The position numbers and the translations under genes were made by a program. A stretch of DNA of 64,000 bases from Posidonia oceanica (Eukaryota; Streptophyta; Magnoliopsida; Alismatales; Posidoniaceae): the NCBI GenBank assembly GCA_037176725.1, contig JAZBRS010000044.1, forward strand, positions 3,100,001-3,164,000, given 5' to 3'. Under the pieces are notes generated by a model. The model had not been told where the DNA came from and searched no databases. It worked only from the letters and a program-made list of their open reading frames with translations. How positions within the stretch are numbered: the first letter of the stretch is position 1; the number at the start of each line of letters is the position of its first letter. Shown here in pieces: positions 32,038-43,984 of the stretch.

Positions 32038-33950
32038 TTGGTGACAGCCACCCGTGCCCTGGAGGCACCACTGACTTCACTCTCTCAGGGCCATGTCCCT
32101 TTTGACACCCTTGCTGCTGCGACGACTCCTGCCATAGGATCCTTGCCTCTTGGACAATCTGTGTCCTCCCCTCTTGGATCTGGTCCCCCGTCGGTATTGC
32201 ACTTCAGCATCCCCACTAATGGGGCCCCTGAAGCGCAGTACCAGCGCTTGATGGAGCTTGCCCAGATGATCCAGAGCATGGCTCTGTCTGCTCGCCCCTC
32301 TTTGGCTCCCTCTGCACCCTGCTCCTGCTCTCCAGGCTTTCCCTGCTGCACTGCCGCCCCGGCCATCGCCTCAGCTGCTCTCTGCTCCGGTGATAGGGGC
32401 GCAGCCTCCGCCCCTTGCATACACACCATTCACTGCACAGCATGCACCTTCGCCACCTGGTGGCCAGCCCCTCGGGTTGGTTAGGGCGCAGCACCTCTCT
32501 GGCCCGCTGCCTGGCACTGTGCCATTACAGCAGCTGCTGCTCCCACTATCTCCACAACTCACTGCACAGCATCATGCTTATCCTTACCCTATGCATCAGC
32601 ATGTTCCTTCCCCTACATACATTGCATCACCCACTGCACCCACTGCACCTTTGCATGGATATGCTGGCCATCCCGTCGCGCCACTAGGCGACGCGATGGT
32701 GGATCTGGAGGAGCACTTCGGTGTGACGCAATCGACGTATGTGGTCCTTGCCCCCACTGCCCCATCACCTTCGGCAGCAACTTCAGAGTCCAACGACGAC
32801 AGGTTCGCGCCATCCTGGAGAAGGCACTTCGTCAAGTGCAGGGCACGGACTTCCACTTCTACCAATTCTGTGACCTCTGCTATTTTCCAGAGGCAGTGCT
32901 CCCTCTGAAAAATATAATGGTAGGGGCTACCCCATCGCCCATATGAAGGGGTATTGCGGAGACCTCGCTCAGCTTCAGGCTGATGACAGGTTGTTGATCT
33001 GCCTGTTCCAGAAAAGTCTTACTGGCCCGGCGCTCAAGTGGTTTACATCACTTGATATGACCACCATCAAGACTTGAAACGACCTAGGCAGGGCGTTCTT
33101 GGAGTAGTACTCCTTCAACTTCGACTTGGTCCCTAAGCACGAGGACCTTGTCACTGTTAAGCAGAGAACCAACGAGCCGTTCAGGGAGTACGTCGGCCAT
33201 TGGCATGCCCTTGCCATACAAGTTCGCGATAGACCCTCTGACGAGGAATCTATCGAGATTGTGATCCGAGGCGCGCAGCCATCTACTGGGGCTCTGCTTG
33301 CCATCCAGTCTGTCACTAACTTTGCATCACTGATTCGGGTTGGCACTCGCGTGGAGAGCTCCTTTCGGAGCGGAAACTTCCTAGCACTCTCCGTCTTTGC
33401 CAAGCAGGCCGCCTCCTCCAGCAGCAGTCGTGGCGGCGGTAGCAGCGGCAACACTAACAACAACAATGGCGGCAGCAACAACAACAATCCCAGGAGGAGG
33501 GATCCCCTGTGGACTGCTGTTGCCTACGTCGACTCTCCAGCCGCTCCCGTTCACATGGTGGCTCCGCCTGGCCCGAATCAGGTAGTTTATGCACCCACAC
33601 CTAGTGCACCACACATAGCATAGATCACCACCATCGCCCGACCAGTCTACCCAGCTGCAACGGTCCAGCAAGGATAGCACCAAGGGCAGAGACGGCCTCA
33701 CCACCAGCGTCGCTTCACTCAGCTAGGGAGCCGCAGAGCGCCGTCCTCCCTAAGGTTGCATCGCTCCTCACACTCCCCGAGGTCCGCCCACCACTGAACC
33801 CTCTTCCGAGGTGGTATAGGACGGATCAATTCTGTGACTTTCATCGAGTTGTCGGGCACTTGAAGAATAGTTGTATCACTCTGCGGGACGCCGTGTAGGA
33901 CCTGATTGACCGAAAGGTCATCAGTATCAACACACAGGAGGCAGCATCAA
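32038..33950 (+). pseudogene. gag: gag of element F (capsid domain and zinc-knuckle-like region)
   Basis: The N-terminal part (32038-32900) is Pro/Ala/Ser-rich and needs a frame change near 32400. The retrotransposon gag domain follows at about 32905-33330: KYNG near its start, then LTGPALKWF and a long block with FREYVGHWHALA, which is the usual Tat/Ogre gag pattern. Stops interrupt it after the IKT residues (TGA near 33076) and within the following segment (TAG near 33105). A Ser/Gly/Asn-rich stretch follows at 33415-33495. A zinc-knuckle-like motif of the type C-x2-H-x4-GH-x4-C is visible at about 33835-33880 (CDFHRVVGHLKNSC), followed by another stop (TAG near 33897). The gene would build the virus-like particle; this copy cannot. 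Confidence 0.75.
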
Positions 33951-34564
33951 CATCCACCCCTCCATCAGCATCTCCCCCTACATTAGGGACAGCTCCCCCC
34001 AATCCAAGCATTGTCCACCAGCCTTTGCTGGAGCATTCTGGGCCGGGAGGCGCGGGGACCTCAGGTGTGCATTCTCTCTTCCCCTCTGGGTTCGCTATGT
34101 CTGTGGTGGACCTTTCTGATCTTATTCAGGACATTTCCGAGCCTTTCCCTTCTGCCCTCTATCATGTGGCACTTGCTGGTTCTGAGTCGGGGATCCACAT
34201 GATCCAATTGGACGCCAAGCCGGAGCGCGCTGCCGCGAGGCCCACCATACAACCAGTGGCTCAATCCCCCATTTGCCTACAAGCCAGGCCCCAACCAGAG
34301 CCAACACAGCCTCCCCAGCAACATCCTTTATCCACCTGCCAACCAATAAATACCCCGACGGCCCCTCTCGAGCTCTCAGCTCGTGCTCCCCTAGTAGTTA
34401 ACCTGACCAAGGATACCCACTGCGTTCCATACGACTACGCCACAGAAATGTGTGTGGACGTCACACGATCGGGGAGGGTCTACAGACCAGCAGCCTCAGT
34501 AGCCAGGCCTAACCCCCTAGAACCTACTCCACCAGCAGGCTAACCACCACCAGCCGGCCAGCTT
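33951..34564 (+). other. Gag-protease linker of element F
   Basis: A mostly open, Pro/Ser-rich frame (34025-34543) that links the zinc-knuckle region with the protease region, as in other Tat/Ogre polyproteins. No recognisable domain. Confidence 0.45.
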
Positions 34565-35617
34565 GTGCCACCAAGCCAACCACCAGTAGGCCAATCCCCT
34601 GATCCTGCCTCTGTAGAACCCGCTACCAGAGCCACCACCTCCACCTTCAAAAAAGACCAGCCTTCAGTTGACATTACGGTCCAGCTAAAAAAAGTCAAGG
34701 CTGACATCTCCATTTGGGACCTAATACATTCATCCCACGAACACCGAGAGGCTTTTCTTCGCGTGTCCCAGGCCGTCCATGTGTCCCAATCCATCGAGCC
34801 TGCAACCTTGGAGAATATGGTGGGTATGATCGCGGAGCCGCAGGTTATCTCTTTCTCGAGTGATGAACTGCCTCCAGCGGGGACTAACCACAATCAACCC
34901 TTGTTTATCACGGTGCAGTTCAAAAGCTTCCGCATTCCCCTCTCGTTGGTTGACAATGGGTTAGGCCTTAACGTCTGACCCCTGCGTACAACACTCAAGC
35001 TCGGATTCAAAGCCGAGGACATCACGCTAGCCGTGAAGGGAATGACCTCTTTTGACAACACACACCATGACTCTTTGGGGATCCTGGTTATTCCTCTTTC
35101 TATTGGCCTAGTCGTATTCGATGTAGAATTCTACATCGTCGACTTAGAGCCCTCTTTTAATCTCCTGCTTGGGCGCCCTTGGCTGCACAAGCATCAAGTG
35201 ATCCCCTCGACCCTCCACCGCATGATCAAGTTCCGCTACGGTGACAACGTTATTGTTGTCATGGTGAAGAACTTTGATAAGGAGCAGGTCGAGGCGGTCT
35301 CTTCTGTATCCCGGCAAACTGTCCAATTTGATCCCAAACCATCGGATACTTTATACCGTGTTAACCGGTTTGAGCTGGTTAACTTTATCCCAGTTCTTGA
35401 GCGTGTCAGCTCTCTGGCCGTTCATTGCAACCCCTCCTGGATGGTCGAGAATATTTGCTGTAGGTGGAGCTACATGAAGGAAACGCCACTTGGGCAACAC
35501 GGCCAAGGGATTGCCAACCAGTTGCAGCCGAGGAAAGAAGAGACTTTTAAGGTTTGGGATATGAATGGTAGCCCTGCGATGGTGAGCGCCTGCACTCGAC
35601 GAATCGAAAGCTCATGA
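34565..35617 (+). pseudogene. Aspartic protease region of element F
   Basis: Two open stretches (34565-34978 and 35033-35617) are separated by a TGA at 34976-34978. The catalytic Asp lies at 34952-34954 in the context LVDNGLGLNV, i.e. D-N-G rather than the D-[ST]-G of most retropepsins. The C-terminal half shows FNLLLGRPWLHKH near 35155-35195, the hydrophobic-hydrophobic-Gly element typical of this fold in Tat/Ogre proteins. It would cleave the polyprotein. The stop directly after the active site makes this copy inactive. Confidence 0.72.
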
Positions 35618-37061
35618 TCCCTCAGGACCTCACTAACTTTATCAGTGCAGGTATTCTTGACTCGAATACGAGCCCAGCCTTAGCCCAGCCAGTACCGTGC
35701 CAGAGCCCCTACTGCCGACAAAGGAGTGGGTCTGCATAGAAGACTACTACTTAGATGAGGAGCAGTCTGGCACAGTGGAAGCAGCCTGGACCAACAAGGA
35801 GCTCCAGTCCAACCCTGCAACATCCCAGTCAGTTTGCCTGGCCCTTCCCTCTACTGATGCAGTGGCAGATTCAGCAAGTTCTGTGTTAGGGATGACAGTT
35901 TTTCTCCCTCATGCAGCTTCATTAGTGCCTATGACAGCCGCATCAACAACTACAGAGTCAGGAGCACATCATCAGGCACTAGCCACCTGTTCACTCGCGG
36001 TCGCAGCCGCACTAGTACATAGGTTACCATCTCCGGCGGCACAGTTAGTCAAATCAGGCGACATCGGGACTCGGCCCCCCTCATCAGCAACACCACAAGC
36101 AAAGCAAGCGGCTCCATCAGCCATACAGCTGTCAGCTTTAGCAGATCCAACCTTGTGGTGGGCCCCTACGGTCGGTACAGTGAGACAACCACCATCACTC
36201 ATGGATGTCGGCACTTTGTCCCCCAGTACAACTGTCCAACAGTGGGACCTCTAGGAGAGCGCCTCTACCTCCCCTCCAGCCACAGCATTAGCCCTGTCGA
36301 CGCATCCGCCAGCCGCAGCCCTGGCCGGCCTATTTGCATCTCTGATCGCCACAACCCCGTGATTGGCCGCGCCAAGAGATCAGCCAGCCAGCCAGCCAGT
36401 AATAGAGCAGATGTCCCAGGCAGTGGTATGTCTGGTAGCTAGAGCAGACCCCGTAGGCGAAGGAATCGCCAAGCAGGACTCTGAAGAGGCCGTCTGTGCC
36501 TACTATGTCGACACACCCTCGGATGACGAGGAGGGTGCGATTGCAGAAGCCCAGGTGGATGACACGCTCAAAAACTTGGAATTGCTATTCCAAGAACAAC
36601 TCGCGGTGCTGGCTGAAGACGCCGCCGAGCAGCAGGTGTTAAGGAAAGGGAAAGCCGTGGTCACGGATCCCTCCCCGCTGCAAGACCATTCCTCAATCAT
36701 GGTCTTGGAAGAAGAACCAGAGGCAGCACCCACTAGACCAGACGAGTTGATCACTCCGTAGCCACAAGGCGGGTCTAGATGGTTCGTGCAGTGCATGCCC
36801 CACACGGGCAGCATATATGGCGACAATACACAGATTAGTTGCCCAGAGGATAGTCATCCGCTCCCAACACTTCCCGCAAGTACATCTGAGAACGTGGAGG
36901 AGGGGATAGTGCAGACGGCAGAGCAGACAGCAGTAGTCCCAGCAGTGACAATGGTGCTAGAGCAAACAGAACAGCCAGAGCAGCCAGAGCAGCCAGATCA
37001 GTCAGCGGGACCGGAGGCCACTCAAGCAGACGTCACCCTCTGAGCTTACAGAAATACTCAG
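35618..37061 (+). other. Protease-RT linker of element F, low complexity
   Basis: Stretches of open frame (35697-36254, 36363-36761, 36786-37043) encode Ala/Ser/Glu/Gln-rich sequence with several stops between them. Runs such as EQPEQPEQPDQ near 36965-37000 are repetitive. This is probably the divergent spacer of the polyprotein; no domain is recognisable. Confidence 0.5.
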
Positions 37062-38640
37062 GTGAGCGTGACCATCCTAAGGTGTCATCAAGACCAAGAG
37101 GCGGAACATGTTCACTCCTTCGACATTACAGACCCCACATTTGAGAAGGAGATCCTCTCGGAACTCATTGCATATGAGGAAGAGGATGATACAGGCGTAG
37201 ATGAGAATGTTGAACCACCGCCTGAGTTCCAGCCTTACGATGATGACCCAGAAGGGCCAAACCTCTATGTCGAAGAAGAGACAGAGGTAGTCAATATCGG
37301 CACAGCCACAGATATCACAGAGGTCCGCATCAGTGCCCAACTGTCGCCCCAGGCTAGAGCAGAGTTCATTGCATTCCTTATGTAATATGTAGATGTCTTC
37401 GCCTGTAGCTATGAAGACATAGTCGGCCTTGATGTCGAGATTGTGGTGCACAACCTGCCTCTGGATCCAGACACGAGGCCGGTAAAGCAGAAACTCCAGA
37501 AGTGGCGACCACAGTGGCAGCTCAAAATCAAGGAGGAAATCATGAAGCAGCACAACGTTGGCTTTATAAAGGTCGTCTCTATCCAAAATGGCTCACGAAT
37601 GTCGTGCCAGTGCCCAAGAAGGACGATCGGGTCCACATGTGCATTGATTACATGGATCTGAACAAAGCTAGTCCTAAGGACGACTTCCCTCTACCACACA
37701 TCGACGTCCTGGTGGACAACACTGCAAGGCACAAAATGCTCTCCTTCATGGACGGCTTCTCCGTCTACAACCAGATTAGAATGGCAGAAGAAGACATGGA
37801 AAAGACATCCTTTATCACCCCCTAGGGAGTCTTCTGCTATCAGGTCATGCCGTTTGGGCTTAAGAACGCCGGAGCAACATATCAGAGGGCGATGACAGCA
37901 TTGTTCCATGACCTCATGCACAAAGAAGTTGAGGTATACGTGGACGACATTATTGCCAAGTCTAGAGAGCCTGGGGATCACCTCATCTACCTCAACAAGC
38001 TCTTTGATCACCTGAGGAAGTACAGGCTTCGCCTCAACCCTAGCAAATGTATATTCGGGGTATCATCTGGCAAGCTGTTGGAAGCTGTTGGGCTACTTTG
38101 TCAGCCAGAGGGGAATTGAAGTGGACTCGAGCAAGGCCAAAGCCATCATGGACATGCCACCCCCAAGACTGAAAAGGAAGCTAGAGGCTTGCTGGGACGT
38201 TTGCAATACATCAACCGGTTCATTACGCAGTTCAGGCCTATCTGCGAACCGATCTTCAAGCTCCTGAGGAAGAATGCACAGATCAACTGAAGTGAGGAGT
38301 GCGAAGCTGCTTTTGAAAAGATCAAGCAGCTCCTGATCAAGCCTCTTGTCCTGGTTTCTCCCGTGCCAGGGAGACCTCTGATTCTCTACCTTTCTACCAC
38401 GCAGCATTCCATGGGCGCCGTCTTGGGCTAACATGATGAAACGGGTAGAAAGGAGCGTGCCATCTATTACCTGAGCAAGAAGTTCACTGATTGCGAAGCT
38501 AGGTATAGCACCATAGAGAAAACCTGCCTGTCTCTTGTCTGGGCCGCACAGAAGCTAAGGCACTACTTGATGGCGCACCCAGTCTAGTTCTTATGCTGGT
38601 ATGACTCCATCAAGTTCCTTTTTCAGAAGCCAGCCATGGT
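37062..38640 (+). pseudogene. Reverse transcriptase and RNase H region of element F
   Basis: Reverse transcriptase landmarks in order: KWRPQW near 37500, VPVPKKD near 37600, a CIDYMDLNKASPKDDFPLP block, SFMDGF, then MPFGLKNAGATYQRAM and the catalytic YVDD at 37937-37948. The RNase H/connection part follows to about 38640 (IYYLSKKF near 38465). Damage: a frame change near 37575, a TAG shortly before GVFCYQ (near 37823), frame changes near 38080-38170 and TAG at 38585-38587. It would copy element RNA into DNA. Closest relative in the window: the minus-strand gene at 62580-64000 (element C), which is far better preserved. Confidence 0.85.
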
Positions 38641-39480
38641 AGGTTGATGCATCAAGTGGCAGGTGTTATTATCCCAGTATGACATCACCTTTGTCACACA
38701 AAAGTCCATGAAGGGGCAGGCCGTGGCAGATCATCTAGCTGACTTTCCACTGCCTAAGTACCAGCCGCTGCAGACACAGTTCCCTGATGAAGACATTCTA
38801 TTCGCCATGGAGGATTCAGAGCAGAAGGATCTTGAAGACGAACTACAGTAGCATCTGTACTTCGATGGCACAGTCAATAGAAGGGGCAAAGGCATCGGCG
38901 CTGTCTTAGCAACGCCGCAGGGAGAGTTGATCACATTTGCAAGGAAGATGACATTCCCTTGCACCAATAATGAGGCAGAGTATGAAGCCTGCATTCTAGG
39001 ACTACAAGTCGCACTCGAGCATGATGTGCGCAAGCTGCATGTACACGGAGATGCGATGCTGGTCATCTTCCAGGTCAATGGCAATTGGAAGACCAAGGAC
39101 CCCAAGCTGGTACCTTACCATGAATGCCTGCTGAAGTTGATAAAAGTATTTGAAAGCATCCGCTTCACATACATGAACAGAGCCAAGAACGCCTATGCAG
39201 ATGCTCTGGCAACCTTAGCAACTTGGCTCACTATACCCGAGTATCGTGCAGTGGACGTATCAATCACTCGTTTGGAACAGCCCACACACTGCATGAGCAT
39301 CGAGGAAGCAGATCCAGCAGAGGAACTTCCATGGTATCATGACATCAACGTCTTCCTGAAATCTGGCTGCCTTCCACCTTATACCTCAGTAGCGGACAAA
39401 AAGACTTTGGCGCGTCTGGCGTCAAAGTACGTGATAGGGATAGAACATCTGTACAGAAGATCTTACTCCTACGCTGCGTA
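38641..39480 (+). pseudogene. Archaeal-type RNase H (second RNase H) of element F
   Basis: The segment from YFDG near 38860 through NNEAEYEACILGL (38965-39005) and HGDAMLVI to the YADALATLA motif near 39195-39225 carries the acidic residues of an RNase H fold (D, E, D, D). A second, archaeal-type RNase H after the ordinary one is a hallmark of the Tat lineage. A TAG after the DELQ residues (near 38849) interrupts it. It ends at a TAG at 39479-39481, where the frame continues into integrase. Confidence 0.78.
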
Positions 39481-40563
39481 GACAAGGAGGAGGCCGACAC
39501 ACTGATGCTCTAAGTCCATGCAGGGGCCTACGGCCCTCACATGAACGGTGTGTTGCTAGCCAAGAAGATTATGCTCCAAGGCTACTTCTGGTCAACCATG
39601 GAGGCGGACTGCTGCCAGTTTGTGCGCAGGTGCCATAGCTACCAAATCCATGGGAACTTCATACACACTCCCCCACAGGAATTGCATAGCATGTCTTCAC
39701 CATGGCCTTTCTCCACCTAGGGGATCGATGTCATCGACGTAATACATCTAGTAGCCTCCAACGGTCATCACTACATTCTGGTAGCAATCGACAACTTTAC
39801 CAAGTGGGTGGATGAAGCCTCTTATAAGACAGTCACTGCCGCAGCTACAGAGAGGTTTATCAGAAACAATATCGTAGCCCGGTATGGGGTCCCGCACGCG
39901 CTCATCTCTTATAATGGCTCAAACTTCATAGCCAAGAGGATCGAAGACTACCTGTAGAGCTTCAACAACAAACATCACCGATACTCGCCATATCGGCCAC
40001 AGATGAATGGCGCAGTAGAGTCTGCCAACAAAAATCTTGTCAAGATCTTGAAAAAGATGGCAGAGACTCACAAGGACTGGCATGACAAGCTTCCGTACGC
40101 ACTCTGGGCGTATAGGACATCTGTCCGGACCTTGACAGGGCCAACCCCGTACTAGCTGGTGTACGGCATGGAGCCAGTACTGCCTGTTGAAGTAGAGATC
40201 CCCTCACTACGGATCCTACGAGAAGCTGAGCTGGAGGAGGCAGAATGGGTCGAAGACCGCTGCATCCAGCTGAACCTGATTGATGAGCATAAGCTGCAGG
40301 CCACGCATCATGCTCAGTGTTACCAGAAGCGTTTGGCCAGAGCATACCTGAAGATGGTTAGGCCGAGAAGCTTCAATCCAGGGGATACGGTCCTTCGAGC
40401 CATCCATCTCCAAGACGGCCGAGGCAAATTCCGGCCCAACTGGCGTGGCCCCTTTTTGATCAAGCGGGTCTTCTCCGGTGGCACAGCAGTCCTTGAGGAC
40501 ATGGACTAGGTTGAACAATCAGAGCCGGTCAACGCATGCTACCTCAAGAAGTACTACCAGTAG
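39481..40563 (+). pseudogene. Integrase of element F, catalytic residue lost
   Basis: The zinc-binding part is visible near 39525-39640 (VHAGAYG, then C..C in FVRRCHSYQ). The catalytic core starts at GIDVID (39721); the second Asp is replaced by Tyr (SYNGS, codon 39910-39912), and the Glu is present in GAVESANK (codon 40018-40020). The C-terminal part includes ALWAYRTSVRT and ends KKYYQ, TAG at 40561-40563. Stops lie at 39718-39720, near 39956, near 40154 and 40507-40509. It would insert element DNA with a 5-bp staggered cut; the D-to-Y change alone should abolish activity. Confidence 0.85.
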
Positions 40564-42169
40564 CCTGCCGCTGCTACCTTGCAAAGCCCCCTCTCTCCCA
40601 CTTCTTGCATTTGCTTTTACATGGATTTTAGTCATGTTCATTCTATCAGCAAAAAAAAAAAACGAGAGAAAGAGAGATGCATACAGCATATGCACATACA
40701 ATCATAGCCCAATGACGAAAATCGGAGATGCTTGCCTACTCTGGAAAGGGTATCCTCTACCTCACTTGACACTACTTAGATGTCCTAACCAGTGAGGGAG
40801 CCACCATCCAGTGAGGATGGACGAAATGCCCAACCCCCTCTAGGACTTACACCCCCAGAGAGAGATAAAATCCTAGGGTGTGAGAGAGTGTGAGCAAAAC
40901 ACACATGTCTAAGCCTGGGTATAAAAGAAAAGGGAATTGAAGGTGAAGACAGAAGTTGACCCTAGTGATAGAGGTGTGCAGCACAACCCTATCCCTCCGA
41001 ATTGCTTTGGAGATGATCCAAAATCCGCACCTGGGAATCTGCAACTTTGCAAGGCCTAGCCCCCCGTCTCAAAATTAGGCGCCCATTACCTCTAAGTTAG
41101 GGACAGCGGAAGCCTGCGAGCCAAAAAAAAGGAAGAGAAAAAGAAGAAGAAAGAAAGACAAAGCAAGAAGGGCAAAGACAAAAGTCAGCCCTAGAAATAA
41201 AGGCAAGCAGCGTGATCCTGCCCGCTTTTGCCTATCTTAGAGAAGAACTAAAGTTTGCACTGGGAAATACACAAATCCCATGGGGCCTAGCTTCTCTTCT
41301 CCAGTAGGCAGCTCCCTAGCTCCGAATTAGGTGCCCATTACCTCCAAGCCAGGGGTAGGGAAAATCTGCACACTTACGTGGGAGCAAAAGAAATAAGAAA
41401 AAGTGAAAAGAGTAGGTGTGGGTCCTTGAGAGTTTGGCATGGAGCTTGTCCTCACTACACCACCACCCAAGCACCACCAATACCCCTTTCCGAAGTGCCA
41501 CCAACAGTTAGGAATCCGAGTAGAGTCTGGTGAATCAGAGACCGCTCCTTTCCTTTGCAGTAGGCATTAAGCACTCCATATGCTGAGGGCAATAGGATTA
41601 GTATAGATCATGCATGCATCTATCTACTATCAAATCATCTCCCTTGCCCTTTTCCTCCCACTCTGCAAGGCTCAGCTCGACGTTGGGACAGTACTTTTGC
41701 CAAGACAGGTTGACCACCTCCAAGCCTCAGAGCAACCTATCACTATCAATGCAGCAGCTCAAAGAGTATATCACTAACCAGAGACAGGGCAATCACTTCA
41801 GAGGTAGCAGGACAACCTTGGCACCTCAGGACTACCGCCCCTAATCTCTATGCAACTTCACTCCAGGCGGACGAAGTCTCTTTTCGCTTGCCCCCTTGCT
41901 CCATGCAGGACGGGGACAAGCGTACCCCTTTTGTGACTTCACTACGGACGGATGAAGCCCCCTTTCCCTTGCTCCCTTGCTCCACATGGACGAGGACAAG
42001 AGTGCCTTTTGTGTGACTTCGCCCTGTGCAGGCGAAGCCCCCTTGCATAGCTGAATGTGCTTGAATTCTGTGGTCTGATTGTTAGCTGTAGCGTTTGAAC
42101 TGCTTTATCAGCTTTTATATGCGCATTTGTTTCTCTGAAAGCCAATATTGTATGCTTGCTCTTGATTCG
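40564..42169 (+). other. Region between integrase and PMD ORF of element F
   Basis: No credible gene. Parts match, in reverse, the equivalent region of element C (59186-60639), for example the 'gatgcttgcctactctgg' / 'cctcacttg' block. In both elements the region ends in CAG|GTACCT just before the PMD ORF, so it may contain an intron. Confidence 0.5.
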
Positions 42170-43440
42170 GATTGATGAACAACTCTACCTTCAGGTACCT
42201 GAAGGCTTCACACCAGTTGCTCGCATATTCTTCTGCGCAATGGGCTTCCCTACTTTGGTGACCCCCACTCATTGCTCTGGGACTCTTCGCAAGTGGATTC
42301 GCCAACTCACTGAGGGTAACCGTGAGAGGCTGTGCCTGTGGGGCCTCCCATCCAAGCTTCTGAAAGCAGCTGATGTAGAGGTGAGCCGGCATCTTCTGTG
42401 TGCCGTGGCGAGGTTCTGGAAACCCGTACACCACGTCTTCCGCTTCGGCAAGGTAGAGCTGACCCCCACGCTGGAGGAAGTGCACCGGATCTGTGGCTTC
42501 TCCAAGCTAATGGGGCCTACCATATTCATGAGGCGGGAAGGATATATTACAGCCCTACGGCTACTGACTGGGCTCCTAACTGAGGAAGCCAGCAAAAGCT
42601 GATCTGCTCCAGCAGGCCCGAGCCCATGCTCAACCTGGCATACTTTGACGAGGTCGCCAAGAAGTGGGCCGAGCTCGGAGTTGAACTATGGCTCCGGGGT
42701 TTCGTTACTCGCTTCTTAGGCGAGCTTGTATTCAGCCACGGCCGGATGACGGTCGCGATCGAAGTCGTCGAGATTGCACATGCTATGGTGACTCGGCAGA
42801 TTGACCTAGCCCCATTGGTTCTGGCGGAGACATACCGCAGATTGGACCGCATCTCTTACCTCTGCCGTAACTTCCATGGTTGCGGGGCCTTAGTGCAGGT
42901 TTGGCTAGCGGGACACTTGGGGGCATACATCCTGCACCTGCAGAGGACAGCTTTTGAGACATACTACAGCAGTGGACATGCCAAGACAATTAAGAATGTC
43001 TGCAAGGAATATGAAAGGCTGGAAAGGCTAATGAATGATACGGTAACTTGGCGCATCATCCCGTTTGCGGCTGAACCCTTCACTGTCTTCTTCAGCGCCC
43101 ACGACAGGAGACTAGTTGTGCTGTCAGGATTTACATGAGGTGTCAAGTACCACCCCATCCAAGTGATACGGCAATTCGGCTTCCAACAGGGTGCCTTTGT
43201 CGCTAGCATAGCTTTCGACCTCCTTCGGCTCTACTCACTGAACACAACTACTGCTACAGTGAGGTTGGCCAACCTCTTGTGCGATGGTGTGCAATCATCC
43301 AACATTGTAGCTGTAAATGGCTCAGGATGTACTCTTGAGTATCTGACTGAAGTACAAGGGCTCTAACCCATTAACGAGATCCCACTTGGTGCACCTCTGT
43401 TTCCTGACACCAGGAGGTCGAAGAAGGCCCGGACTAGTTA
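42170..43440 (+). pseudogene. Plant mobile domain (PMD) protein of element F, sense orientation
   Basis: Frames at 42156-42602, 42626-43138 and 43163-43366 are collinear pieces of one protein of about 420 residues that follows integrase in the same strand. The N-half has RFWKPVHHVFRFGKVELTP followed by TLEEVHRICGF, the classic PMD opening. The C-half has WRIIPFAAEPFTVFF and the VIRQFGFQQGAF motif. Breaks: a stop near 42600, TGA at 43136-43138 and TAA near 43364; the end is KKARTS, TAG near 43438. A possible splice acceptor (TTCAG before GTACCTGAAG, near 42195) suggests expression from a spliced RNA. PMD proteins are known from plant MAIN/MAIL proteins and transposons; the role in retrotransposons is not established. 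Confidence 0.75.
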
Positions 43441-43984
43441 GGATGTCTGTACATCTACATGCCCCTTTTTTGAGTCTTGTTGTACCTTGATCAGCCTGCT
43501 ACAGGCGTGTAACCAAGACTTTGTTAATACAAGGATATTTTGTGCCATTTGCTTATGTGCTTGTTTGCTTTCCATAACATAATGCATGCGTGGTCTCTCA
43601 CAATCACATCTTCAACATACTGTTTCAGCTTCGCAGATCTAACCCCTCAGGGCCGTGAGGAGGGCACTATCAGATCCTGACAGCTTGCAAGCTCAGAAGC
43701 AACTACCAACATTCTCAGCGCCAAGGGAAACTACAAGAAAACCCTACATTCCACTTGGATGCCAGAATCTTTGCAGACCAACGCCGTCAAGTCGAGTAAA
43801 GCCACCGAGTGCTCCTGGCTGGATCTTCATGCCGGGCTGGTAGCCCTAACTACTCGTTTGACAAGCACACCAGTTTTGTTCATGTTCATCGCTTTTCGAG
43901 GCCAAGGGTGCTTCGGCTGTCCACTGGTATCACCCTTGATACCAAGGGCATCTTTTTTGCTGCCCTATGGTGTCGTTCTTTTCC

